Shown piece after piece: positions 9,113 to 17,784 of a stretch of DNA of 64,000 nt. The stretch comes from Perlabentimonas sp046542995. Lineage in GTDB: Bacteria > Bacteroidota > Bacteroidia > Bacteroidales > Tenuifilaceae. A program made the translations under genes and the position numbers. Numbering within the stretch: position 1 is the first letter of the stretch; each line of letters opens with the position of its first letter. Under the pieces are notes generated by a model. That model had not been told where the DNA came from. It worked only from the letters and a program-made list of their open reading frames with translations, and did not search any database. The stretch spans positions 6,591 to 70,590 of the forward strand of contig JBKHAH010000005.1 in the NCBI GenBank assembly GCA_046542995.1. Direction: 5' to 3'.

Positions 9113-12100
9113 ATGTTCAAAACTGTTTCCACTTTTTTAACTAGAAGTTTCTTAACCATGCTATTACTATTAATAGCATTTGCAGGAAGCGCACAAAATC
9201 AAAGAATCATTTTTGATGAGCAATCCAGCGAGAAGCATGGAGCTACACTTATTACAGAACGCTCAGAATCAGTAACCGTTAAATTCAATTTAAACGAGTT
9301 AAATCTTCAGGAAGTAAATACAGAAGATGGTACTGCTTATGTTGTAAATTCTCCCAAAGCACCCAACGTTCTTCAGAAAGGTTACCCTGATTTATTCTAC
9401 TTAGCACAGTCAATTATTATCCCTAATAAGGGTGGTGTCGAAATTGAGTCTGTAACTGGTAACTATGAAGAATTTAATGATGTTGAAGTTGCTCCATCCA
9501 AAGGAAATTTAACTCGCGACATTGACCCCAACCAGGTACCCTATGAAAAGGGTAAAATCTATCAGGTTAACGAGTTTTATCCAAACGAATTGGCAAATCT
9601 TCGTGATCCTTTTATACTTCGCGACTTTCGAGGTCAGTCAATTGAAGTTAATCCGGTACAGTATAATCCAGTAACAAAAACGTTAAGAGTATATACTGAT
9701 TTAACAGTTAATGTAAAATACACGGACAAGAAAGGAGCAAACGAGCTAAATCGAAGTAAGACCGCTAGCAACGTAGATGCTGAGTTTTCTCATATTTACA
9801 GCAGCATGTTCCTAAACTTTAATAAAGAGAAATATACCCAAATAGAAGAAGATGGCGAGCTGTTAATTATTTGCTACGACGATTTTGTTGACGCAATGCA
9901 ACCATTTGTAAACTGGAAGAAAACAATTGGCCGCAATACAACGCTTGTTCCAAAATCAGAGGTGGGTTCAACAAGTAGTGCCATTAAAGATTATATTCAG
10001 AGTTATTACGATGACCCAGAGAACAACCTAACTTATGTACTACTTGTAGGAGACGCCCCTCAGATACCTACCAATGCAATTTCAAGCGGCGATTCCGATA
10101 ACTACTATGGCTACCTTGAGGGCGATGATTCATACAGCGAGATTTTTATAGGACGTTTCTCTGCTGAAACAGTTGCACATGTTGAAACACAGGTTCAAAG
10201 AATGATTGAGTACGAACGAGATATGACAGAGGAGGATACCTGGCTTAACGTTGGAATGGGAGTTGCCCGTAATGAGGGTGATGGTGGTGGACATAACGGA
10301 GAAGCAGATTATGTGCATATGGATTTCATACGCGACACCCTTTTAAACTATACTTACACTGAAGTACATCGTGAGTACGATGGTGACGTACCGGGCGAAA
10401 CCAACACAACAGCAGCAGAAATATCAACTAATATTAATGACGGACTTAGCATTATAAATTTTTGTAATCATGGGAGTGTTACAGGCTGGAGCGTTGCAAA
10501 CTATTCGTCCTCTGATGTTAATGAGTTAACAAATTCAGGAAAATTGCCATTTATTTGGTCTGTTGCCTGCGTTAATGGTGATTTTGTAAGCAATACTTGC
10601 TTTGCCGAAACATGGTTAAGGGCAACAGATAACAATGAACCTTCTGGTGCCATTGGAACAATGATGTCAACTATAAACCAAGCTTGGCAGCCTCCAATGA
10701 CTGGCCAGGACGAGATGGTTGGTATTCTTTCAGAGTCTTTCGAAGACAATATCAAAAGAACCTACGGAGGGATTTCCATTAATGGTAGCATGAAGATGCT
10801 TGATTTGCATGGAGCAAGCGGAATTGAAACCCACGATACATGGACCCTTTTTGGCGACCCAACTCTGCTCGTGCGTACTGATACTCCTGAGCAGATGAAC
10901 GTTACGCATAATCCAACCATGTTTTTAGGATCTACTTCTTTCTCTGTTTCTTGTGATACTGACGATGCTGTTGTTACCATCTCTTATACAGATGAAAGCG
11001 AAGAGGTACATATTTTAGCAACCTCAAAAGTTGAAGCTGGAACCGCTGAACTTGTTTTTGATGATCCCGTAGCCGAACCACTGGACTTAACAGTAACAGT
11101 TGTTGGTTACAATAAGGTAACTTACCAAGGAGAACTTTCTGCAGTACCAGCCGATGAGCCTTATGTTATTTTAAAATCTTTTGAAACAGCATCTTCACCT
11201 GATTTTGGACAGAACGTTGAGCTGAATGCTATATTCGAAAACATTTCTGAAGAACCCTATACAGCCAATAACGTTGCTGCCGAAATCTCTATTGATAGCG
11301 AGTACGCAACCCTTGTTGATGCTGACGTTAGCTTGGGAACAATTAATCCCGACCAGCAGCTTGATTATGCAGGAGCTTTCGAAATCTCAATTTCTGATGA
11401 GGTGCCTGATCAAACATCCATCCCATTTGAAGTAGTAATTACTGCCGATTATGATGGCGATGAGTATGAATGGACTCAGAGTTTTAGCGTTAAGGCTAAT
11501 GCACCTGTTTTAGGTATTAGCAATTTCACCATTCTATCTGATGATGATGAAAACGGGCAAATTGATCCCGGAGAATCGGCCCAAATAGCCTTTGATGTTG
11601 AAAACGTTGGAAATGCCAATGCCAGCGACATTCTTGTTAGCATGGTAGGAAACTCTCCTTTCTTCGAGATGAATACCCCAGAGCAAACCGTAACCGTTAA
11701 TGCTGACGGTAGCACCCAGGTAGTTTTTGATGTTCAGGCAAATGCTTCATCAACAGAGGGATCTGATGTTACCTTAACAGCAGCAGCTGAACAGGGTGTA
11801 TATAATACCGAGGGTACGCATGTTCTCACAATAGGTACTAAACCTGAAATTGTTGTGGGCGAAGGCGATGATGATAATAATATTGGATCTGGCTACTACC
11901 TTTTCGATAACTACTATAAAGCAAACAGAACCCAAGTTTTATATTTGCAAGAGGAGATAGGTACAGCTCCTCAGACCATTGAGCAGATAGGTTTTGATTT
12001 TGTTAATGTTGGTGATGTTTCTCCATTCAGAAATCTAAAGATAAAGTTGCTTGAGGTGGATGCGGATCAAACACCCGGATCGTTTATTGCTAACGAAGAG

Positions 12101-12877
12101 GCAGTTATTGTTCTGGATGAAGAAGAGTATGAGTTACCAACACAAGAGGGTTGGTACATGTTTGATATTGATGATTTTGAATATTCTGGTGAGAACAACC
12201 TGCTAGTGGAAATTACATGGGGAATTAATGATGAATGGTCAAGCAATAGGTATCTTAATAGTAGTACCAGCCAGGATGTTAATCTTGTGGAGTATGGTTA
12301 TAGCGACTCTGAACAAATACCATCCCACAGCGGAAGCACTAGCATGCGCCCTAACATTTTCTTTAGCTTTGCCGCAGAGCAGGACAATTACTATTCTGTT
12401 GAGTTTACAGTACTTGGTGAGGATGACCAGCCACTTGAAGGGGCAGAAGTAATTGTTGGCTCTATGCCTTTAACCACATACGAATCTGGCGTAACCTCAT
12501 TGGAACTGCCAACCGGAACATACAATTACTATGTTACGGCTGAAGATTATATTCCTTTTGAGGATCAGTTTACAGTAAGTGATGCTGCAGAATCCATTAC
12601 GGTTAATCTTGCACACATTAGTTCAGCCGACAAGGAGCCTCTTAGCAATCTTACAGCTTACCCTAACCCATTTAATAACCATATCAAGGTTGATGGAGCT
12701 AAGGATGTAAGTCATATAGAAATTGTAAACATGCTGGGTCAAAGGGTTGAGCTCATTAAGTTAAACCGGAATGAAACCCACGTTATTCCCACAGAACATC
12801 TTTCACAGGGCATTTATCTAGTGTCATTCACAACTTCTGATGGAGAGAGATCTGTAATAAGAATGATTAAAGAATAG
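9113..12877 (+). CDS. Gingipain-like C25 cysteine protease with T9SS sorting domain (second copy)
   Basis: Predicted secreted cysteine endopeptidase, 1254 residues. After the signal peptide (~1-27, ends GSAQ) comes a C25 propeptide (~40-215, with VNPVQYNP as in the other C25 gene), then the catalytic domain (~240-600). His453 in FCNHGS and Cys486 in VACVNG match the gingipain dyad better than the degenerate-looking NYTAHC/GNCC of its neighbour. Next are Ig/CARDB-like repeats (~620-920), an extra beta-sandwich (~920-1070), a carboxypeptidase-regulatory-like domain (~1092-1165) and a T9SS sorting domain (YPNPF at ~1182). It is preceded by a repeat element and followed by a strong terminator, so it is probably monocistronic. 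Substrate specificity is unknown. Confidence 0.94.
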   Translation: MFKTVSTFLTRSFLTMLLLLIAFAGSAQNQRIIFDEQSSEKHGATLITERSESVTVKFNLNELNLQEVNTEDGTAYVVNSPKAPNVLQKGYPDLFYLAQSIIIPNKGGVEIESVTGNYEEFNDVEVAPSKGNLTRDIDPNQVPYEKGKIYQVNEFYPNELANLRDPFILRDFRGQSIEVNPVQYNPVTKTLRVYTDLTVNVKYTDKKGANELNRSKTASNVDAEFSHIYSSMFLNFNKEKYTQIEEDGELLIICYDDFVDAMQPFVNWKKTIGRNTTLVPKSEVGSTSSAIKDYIQSYYDDPENNLTYVLLVGDAPQIPTNAISSGDSDNYYGYLEGDDSYSEIFIGRFSAETVAHVETQVQRMIEYERDMTEEDTWLNVGMGVARNEGDGGGHNGEADYVHMDFIRDTLLNYTYTEVHREYDGDVPGETNTTAAEISTNINDGLSIINFCNHGSVTGWSVANYSSSDVNELTNSGKLPFIWSVACVNGDFVSNTCFAETWLRATDNNEPSGAIGTMMSTINQAWQPPMTGQDEMVGILSESFEDNIKRTYGGISINGSMKMLDLHGASGIETHDTWTLFGDPTLLVRTDTPEQMNVTHNPTMFLGSTSFSVSCDTDDAVVTISYTDESEEVHILATSKVEAGTAELVFDDPVAEPLDLTVTVVGYNKVTYQGELSAVPADEPYVILKSFETASSPDFGQNVELNAIFENISEEPYTANNVAAEISIDSEYATLVDADVSLGTINPDQQLDYAGAFEISISDEVPDQTSIPFEVVITADYDGDEYEWTQSFSVKANAPVLGISNFTILSDDDENGQIDPGESAQIAFDVENVGNANASDILVSMVGNSPFFEMNTPEQTVTVNADGSTQVVFDVQANASSTEGSDVTLTAAAEQGVYNTEGTHVLTIGTKPEIVVGEGDDDNNIGSGYYLFDNYYKANRTQVLYLQEEIGTAPQTIEQIGFDFVNVGDVSPFRNLKIKLLEVDADQTPGSFIANEEAVIVLDEEEYELPTQEGWYMFDIDDFEYSGENNLLVEITWGINDEWSSNRYLNSSTSQDVNLVEYGYSDSEQIPSHSGSTSMRPNIFFSFAAEQDNYYSVEFTVLGEDDQPLEGAEVIVGSMPLTTYESGVTSLELPTGTYNYYVTAEDYIPFEDQFTVSDAAESITVNLAHISSADKEPLSNLTAYPNPFNNHIKVDGAKDVSHIEIVNMLGQRVELIKLNRNETHVIPTEHLSQGIYLVSFTTSDGERSVIRMIKE

Positions 12878-12900
12878 ATTGTTCTAAATATCATATTAAG

Positions 12901-12930
12901 AAAAAGAGGCACCATGTGCCTCTTTTTCGT
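12901..12930 (+). terminator. Hairpin terminator after second C25 protease
   Basis: Perfect 11-bp stem (12901-12911 with 12917-12927), 5-nt loop, with the T-run inside and after the right arm. Confidence 0.88.
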
Positions 12931-12960
12931 TTTATATATGCTACTTTCCAAAAAATCTTT

Positions 12961-12968
12961 TACATTTG
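12961..12968 (+). promoter_or_regulatory. Candidate -7 promoter element for hybrid kinase
   Basis: TACATTTG matches the Bacteroidota -7 consensus TAnnTTTG exactly. No good -33 TTTG is seen at the usual spacing, so this is tentative. Transcription from here would place the hairpin at 12984-13031 in the 5' leader of the kinase gene. Confidence 0.4.
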
Positions 12969-12983
12969 GGTTTGCATATTATA

Positions 12984-13031
12984 CTAAACCGCTAACAAGA
13001 TGAACAAAGTGAAATCTTGTAGCAGGTTTAG
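12984..13031 (+). promoter_or_regulatory. Leader hairpin upstream of hybrid kinase
   Basis: Long imperfect inverted repeat: 12984-13001 pairs with 13014-13031 (18 nt each) apart from small bulges, around a ~12-nt loop. It lies 40 bases before the start codon and has no T-run, so it does not look like a terminator. It may stabilise or regulate the leader; the function is unproven. Confidence 0.45.
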
Positions 13032-13070
13032 TTTATGCCGACAGACTATCAATCTTAATATAAAAATGGA

Positions 13071-16000
13071 ATGAATTATATTAAGCAACTTGATAGCATG
13101 TCGGTATTATCTCCCAAACTTAAACGTAAGGCCTTTTTTGTGAAAACAGTATCAGTAATAAAACGATCTACCAAAAGATACATCTATTTAACGATAATTC
13201 TCCTGTATGTAATTCTCTCCTCATTATATATTGGTGTTTCTGCCTATCACTTAAAGCGAACGAGAGACATTCTGGTTAATCAGGCAGTTAACCAATCGAA
13301 CCAAAAAATATATTCAAAATTCAATTCCATAAATACCGCCTTTGTTCAACTTTCAACCCTTTCTACAAACAATGATTTCTTTACAAAGGTACTGGAAAGC
13401 AATGATAGAGAAGCAATAAAATCTTTTCTAGATCCATTTGCACAAGAATTGATTAGACCAATAGGTGCATTTATGGTATTGTATGATTCCAGTGAGAACC
13501 TTACCTATCAGTATAATTATAACGACCATGAGGTAATTGTTGAGTTTAATAGTAACGATAGCACTGAAACGGGCATGTCGGAAAGTTTTCTTCTGGCTTC
13601 CGATGGCCTGTATTACTACACTAAGAAGCAAATTGAGGGTTATGGAATGCTTATTCTGGGCATAAGAGACGACAAGGGGCTTGCCTTTATAAACGATGAA
13701 AACTTAGCGTTCTTTACTATTATTGATACAAATATAGTTAGCAATCCTTCCCATAATATCAACGGTGAAAGGTTAAAGAGTTACGTTATTCGGACCGTTA
13801 ACAGTAAGCATCTTGCTAGCTTAAAAAGGGAAGATTTACTGCTGGATTATAGCGGAGAGAATAAAATATTTAACCAGAACAGTAAGTACTATACCATTTC
13901 AACAGTATCAAAGTATTATATGCCAGATGGTACCCTAGCCGCAAGTTCAAATTTAGTAGTTGATATATCTGACCATTACAATGCCTATATACGCAGTCTT
14001 ATTTATGGCAACATAATAGTATTAAGCATATTGTTGCTTGTTATATTAACTATAAGTTTAGCACACAAGCGTATTTTCAGTTTTATAACTGACTTGCGAA
14101 CTAATTTTGAGGAACGTTTTTATGAACGCTCAAAGGAGATTATTGACACCAACAGGGTGCTCCACCAAATTTTTAATTCAACCACCAACGGCGTAAGAAT
14201 TATAGATTGCAATTTTAATGTCATTCGAGTAAACGATGCTTTTGTTAGCACCTCTGGCTTTGCTCGGTCCGAGTTAGAAGACAAAAAATGCTTTGAGGTA
14301 TTTCCTAGCACCAGTTGTTATACCGACAACTGCCCTTTATATCAAATTAAAAGAAGGAAAGAGACCATACAACGTAACGAAATGCGCTTTAAAAAATGTG
14401 GTAAACGATTAACTTGCATGTATCAGGCAAAACCTTTTTACAATAACAACAAGGAATTTTCAGGAATTATTGAAGACTTTAAGGATATTACATATTATGC
14501 TGACGAAAAGGAGAAGGATAAACAAATGCAAGACCAGTTTGAAAACCTTCTGAACGCCATGCCCGTTGGAGTGTTTGTTCGCGATTTTAAAGGGAATATG
14601 CACTATCAGAATTCATATATTAACAAAGCGTTTGGTAGGGTATCCCTTGAAAAAATAAACATTAGCGACTCTCTACCCAAAGAGCAAGCTAAACGTTTCT
14701 TAAATGAAGATGCCATGGTAAGTCGTTTGGGAAATATTGCAATTGAGGAACAACTAACAGATAATAATGGTATTGAGCGCACGTATGTAACCCATAAGTT
14801 TAAGTTTATAGGCCCCAATAAAACACCCTTAGTCGGTGGTATATCCATTGATATCTCCAAACGAAAGCAGGCAGAGCATAATTACTACGTATTAACTAAA
14901 GCCATAAACAATTTACCAGTAGGTGTATTAATAACATCACCTAAAGGAATAGTTGAATTTTTCAACCCTGAGTTTAATAAAATTAATCTACCCACAAAGT
15001 CAAATAAAATAGGAGAGCAATTTATCTGTTTTACAGAGGAATACCCTGATCCTCACTTTAAGAGGGCAATAAACGATGCCCTTTATGGCAACGTTCACCA
15101 ATGTGAACTCTCAATAAAATCAAAACAGTTTGATGTTAAGTGGTACTCATTGTCAGTTGCCCCTGTGTTAAATAGACATTCTCAAGTAGCACACATTGTA
15201 TTCGTTTTTAATGACGTTACCGAGCGAAAAAAGTACGAGAAGGACATAACTATAGCAAAGACTCAGGCGGAGGAGTCAGAGAGGCTAAAAACGGCCTTTT
15301 TATCCAACTTATCGCATGAGATACGCACGCCCTTAAATGCCATCCAGGGTTTTTCAACCCTTTTAAACAGTACCGATGTTTCAGACGAAGACAAGCGTAA
15401 GCTACCCAAGGAACTTGAGAAGCATTCAAACAGTTTACTTGAAATAATTAATGATTTAATTGATATTTCAGCGATTGAAACAAATCAGTTTTCAATCACC
15501 TTAACCGAATGCCAGCTAAATAAGCTGCTTGTTCGCACATTCAACGATTTTCGTCGCAATATCCCAAATAAAAATCTTAAGACGCATATTAAGCTCGGCG
15601 TAGCAGAGGACTCTTTTACAGTTTTAGTTGATCCCCAAAGACTTTCGCAAGTTATTCATCATCTTCTCTCTAATGCTATAAAGTTTACAAAATCAGGTTT
15701 TATTGAATTTGGCTACATCTTTAAAGATCCTAAAACCTTGCTTTTCTACTTTATCGATACGGGCGTTGGCCTCTCCCAAAAGGAACAAGAATTTATATTT
15801 GACCCCTTCCGTCAGGCTGACGATTCCAATACGCGCGATTTTAATGGTTTAGGCTTAGGGCTTGCCATAGCAAAGAATATTGTTGAAAGACATGGCGGTA
15901 AAATATGGGTTAATAGCCAAAAAGGGCAGGGGGCAACTTTCTATTTTACTCTGCCTTACGTTCCTGTCCGCGAAAAATTTGAGGAGTACGTGCCATCAAA

Positions 16001-16394
16001 GAATACCCTGTCAAACTTTAAATGGAATAACAAAACAATCCTCTTGGCAGATGATGCTGACTCAAACTATAAATTTATTCAGGCACTAATAAAACCAACG
16101 GGTGCAAATTTGTTATGGGCCAAAAATGGGCGCGAGGCCATTGATTTAGTTAAAAGCAGCAATAGCATTGATTTAATACTAATGGATATAGTTATGCCTG
16201 AGGTTGATGGCTTTGAGGCGGCAAAAAAAATAAAGAGCATTGATGGCAATGTGAAAATTGTTTGTCAAACTGCATACCCAAGCCCCGAAAATCGAAAGGC
16301 TTGGTTCGATTGTGGTATGGATGAGTTCCTGGCAAAACCAATAGCTAGTTATAAAATGATGGAGGTTATTGATGAATTTATATCGAATAATTAA
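13071..16394 (+). CDS. Hybrid sensor histidine kinase / response regulator with three PAS domains
   Basis: Membrane-bound signalling protein of 1107 residues. Two transmembrane segments (~37-57 and ~311-333) bracket an extracytoplasmic sensor of ~250 residues. Inside are PAS1 (~355-470), PAS2 (~485-605), PAS3 (~606-725), a HisKA domain with phospho-accepting His749 in SHEIRTP, HATPase (~850-965, with GLGLGLAI) and a receiver domain (~988-1105) with Asp1039 in LMDIVMP. PAS1 carries a cysteine cluster (C407, C416, C421, then C443 and C449), which suggests metal, cofactor or redox sensing. No DNA-binding output is attached, so the phosphate probably passes to a separate regulator. It stands alone; the next gene is an unrelated methyltransferase. 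The signal sensed is unknown. Confidence 0.93.
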   Translation: MNYIKQLDSMSVLSPKLKRKAFFVKTVSVIKRSTKRYIYLTIILLYVILSSLYIGVSAYHLKRTRDILVNQAVNQSNQKIYSKFNSINTAFVQLSTLSTNNDFFTKVLESNDREAIKSFLDPFAQELIRPIGAFMVLYDSSENLTYQYNYNDHEVIVEFNSNDSTETGMSESFLLASDGLYYYTKKQIEGYGMLILGIRDDKGLAFINDENLAFFTIIDTNIVSNPSHNINGERLKSYVIRTVNSKHLASLKREDLLLDYSGENKIFNQNSKYYTISTVSKYYMPDGTLAASSNLVVDISDHYNAYIRSLIYGNIIVLSILLLVILTISLAHKRIFSFITDLRTNFEERFYERSKEIIDTNRVLHQIFNSTTNGVRIIDCNFNVIRVNDAFVSTSGFARSELEDKKCFEVFPSTSCYTDNCPLYQIKRRKETIQRNEMRFKKCGKRLTCMYQAKPFYNNNKEFSGIIEDFKDITYYADEKEKDKQMQDQFENLLNAMPVGVFVRDFKGNMHYQNSYINKAFGRVSLEKINISDSLPKEQAKRFLNEDAMVSRLGNIAIEEQLTDNNGIERTYVTHKFKFIGPNKTPLVGGISIDISKRKQAEHNYYVLTKAINNLPVGVLITSPKGIVEFFNPEFNKINLPTKSNKIGEQFICFTEEYPDPHFKRAINDALYGNVHQCELSIKSKQFDVKWYSLSVAPVLNRHSQVAHIVFVFNDVTERKKYEKDITIAKTQAEESERLKTAFLSNLSHEIRTPLNAIQGFSTLLNSTDVSDEDKRKLPKELEKHSNSLLEIINDLIDISAIETNQFSITLTECQLNKLLVRTFNDFRRNIPNKNLKTHIKLGVAEDSFTVLVDPQRLSQVIHHLLSNAIKFTKSGFIEFGYIFKDPKTLLFYFIDTGVGLSQKEQEFIFDPFRQADDSNTRDFNGLGLGLAIAKNIVERHGGKIWVNSQKGQGATFYFTLPYVPVREKFEEYVPSKNTLSNFKWNNKTILLADDADSNYKFIQALIKPTGANLLWAKNGREAIDLVKSSNSIDLILMDIVMPEVDGFEAAKKIKSIDGNVKIVCQTAYPSPENRKAWFDCGMDEFLAKPIASYKMMEVIDEFISNN

Positions 16395-16418
16395 ACCGTT
16401 GGCTTTATTCGGTTTTTT
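16393..16418 (+). terminator. Weak hairpin terminator after hybrid kinase
   Basis: Six-bp stem (16393-16398 with 16410-16415) overlapping the stop codon, followed by a short T-run. Weaker than the other terminators here. Confidence 0.5.
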
Positions 16419-16495
16419 CCTAATATCCATGTTATCTTTATTTAAACCCTGAAATGCAGCCACATATACATAAAAATAAAACATCAAAATAGCAT

Positions 16496-17239
16496 ATGAG
16501 TATTTTTAAAATGATAGTAAGGGAGGCTCTAATTATTTTTCATGCTGATATAACCAAAAATTTAAAATATGACAGGCTTACCAGAAAAATAATGAAAAGG
16601 ATATTGAGAGCAGACAGCATTTGTATTGATGTAGGTAGCCATAAAGGAGAAATATTAAAGTTAATGTTTAAATATTCGGCAAAAGGAACGCACTATGCTT
16701 TTGAACCAATACCCTATCTATATAAAGAATTGAAAAGAAAGTATAACGATAAGGCTAAAATATTTTCTTATGCGCTCTCTGATATCACTGGAGAATCTAT
16801 TTTCCATTTGGTTAAAAACGCCCCGGCCTATAGTGGAATAAAAGAAAGAAGGTACGATATAGCCAGCCCTGAAATTGAAGAGATTAAAGTAGAGCAAACC
16901 TCTTTAGATTTAATTATACCTAAAAACCAAAAAGTAGATTTTATAAAAATTGATGTTGAAGGTGGTGAGCTGAATGTGATGAAAGGAGCTAAAAATTTAT
17001 TAAAAACAAGCAAGCCAACCCTATTATTTGAAAGTGGCAAAGGTTCAAGCGATTATTATGGGACTTCAGCCATTGATTTATACAGTTTTATTACAGAAGA
17101 AATTGGCTTGAAAATTTATACTCTGAATGCTTTTATACAAGCAAATTCATATTTGAGTAAACATGAGTTTGAAAATCATTTTAATACCAATAGCGAATAC
17201 TACTTTATTGCAGCAAGCAACACTTTTAATGTTGAATAA
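16496..17239 (+). CDS. FkbM family SAM-dependent methyltransferase
   Basis: Cytoplasmic protein of 247 residues with a class I SAM-binding fold of the FkbM type. The SAM motif is CIDVGSHKGE (~residues 41-50), followed by an acidic YAFEPIP at the end of the second strand. The family-typical FIKIDVEGGE (near 155-165) and a later FESGKG are present. Members methylate hydroxyls of sugars, glycolipids or secondary metabolites, and often sit in polysaccharide loci. Here it stands alone between a kinase and a repeat-rich gap, so the substrate cannot be inferred. Length fits the domain without extra modules. Its A+T-rich codon use (many AAA, ATA) looks slightly stronger than in its neighbours, which may hint at acquisition. 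Confidence 0.85.
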   Translation: MSIFKMIVREALIIFHADITKNLKYDRLTRKIMKRILRADSICIDVGSHKGEILKLMFKYSAKGTHYAFEPIPYLYKELKRKYNDKAKIFSYALSDITGESIFHLVKNAPAYSGIKERRYDIASPEIEEIKVEQTSLDLIIPKNQKVDFIKIDVEGGELNVMKGAKNLLKTSKPTLLFESGKGSSDYYGTSAIDLYSFITEEIGLKIYTLNAFIQANSYLSKHEFENHFNTNSEYYFIAASNTFNVE

Positions 17240-17362
17240 ATAGGCTGTTGGTTGTTACCCATGAAGGATTCATACAATTCGCACATAAACAGTCATTTCT
17301 ACGTTGAACTACCAATAACAAGTTTGTATCCGTTATTGCCTGCCAAAATAACCTCAGTTAAA

Positions 17363-17406
17363 CCTGCCTGCTCTTCGCCCCGTCTGACCGCAGCAGTCGG
17401 GCAGGC
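17363..17406 (+). repeat. 44-bp inverted repeat, left arm
   Basis: Pairs with the reverse complement of 17594-17637 at 40 of 44 positions. It starts CCTGCCTGCTCT and ends GTCGGGCAGGC. The two arms enclose 187 bases. Confidence 0.8.
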
Positions 17407-17438
17407 TAAACCTGGACGATGAGGCGGGCACTGAGGCT

Positions 17439-17465
17439 CTCGAAGTGCTCGAAGCGCTCGAAGCG
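17439..17465 (+). repeat. Three tandem 9-nt repeats
   Basis: CTCGAAGTG is followed by two copies of CTCGAAGCG, inside the loop between the 44-bp inverted arms. Confidence 0.75.
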
Positions 17466-17593
17466 TAAGGGTTGAAGCAACTGAGCGTTCTTTGGGAGTT
17501 TGGCGGAGCCAATCTCTTTATTTTGGAAAAAAATGAGACTGCTTCGTTCCCGATTGAAACCGGGATAGGCTGTTCCTCCTCGCCTGCCTGACT

Positions 17594-17637
17594 GCCTGCC
17601 CGACTGGCGCGGTCAGGCGGGGCGCAGAGCAGGCAGG
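17594..17637 (-). repeat. 44-bp inverted repeat, right arm
   Basis: Right partner of 17363-17406 (40 of 44 matching). It is followed immediately by CAGTGACGAG, so it appears to interrupt another repeat sequence. Confidence 0.8.
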
Positions 17638-17784
17638 CAGTGACGAGTGTATTTGTTTTACGTATCATCACTCCATTATGCCCAATTAAAACTGGATATG
17701 CTTTCGTAATTATATTGTTTTTCAGTAATTATCACGTAAACTCCAAAATTCCTCTGTGTTTAAAATTCTTATATCAAACTCAGG

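Larger units (their letters stand above)
17240..17784. repeat. GC-rich repeat-filled intergenic region
   Basis: A 545-base gap with no credible gene; one long frame on the minus strand exists only because the repeats lack stops. Its core (about 17360-17645) is visibly GC-rich against an AT-rich genome. It contains a 44-bp imperfect inverted repeat and a 9-nt tandem repeat (listed separately). It also has pieces such as GAGACTGCTTCGTTCC and CAGTGACGAG, which resemble the two halves of a dispersed intergenic repeat I recall from other Bacteroidota. The layout looks like one repeat inserted into another. Function unknown. Confidence 0.65.

Noticed and set aside
17354..17671. Minus-strand reading frame of 105 codons in the GC-rich repeat block
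   Set aside because: It exists because the repeats lack stops; the product is Arg/Ser/Pro rich with no domain, and the region is better explained as repeats.
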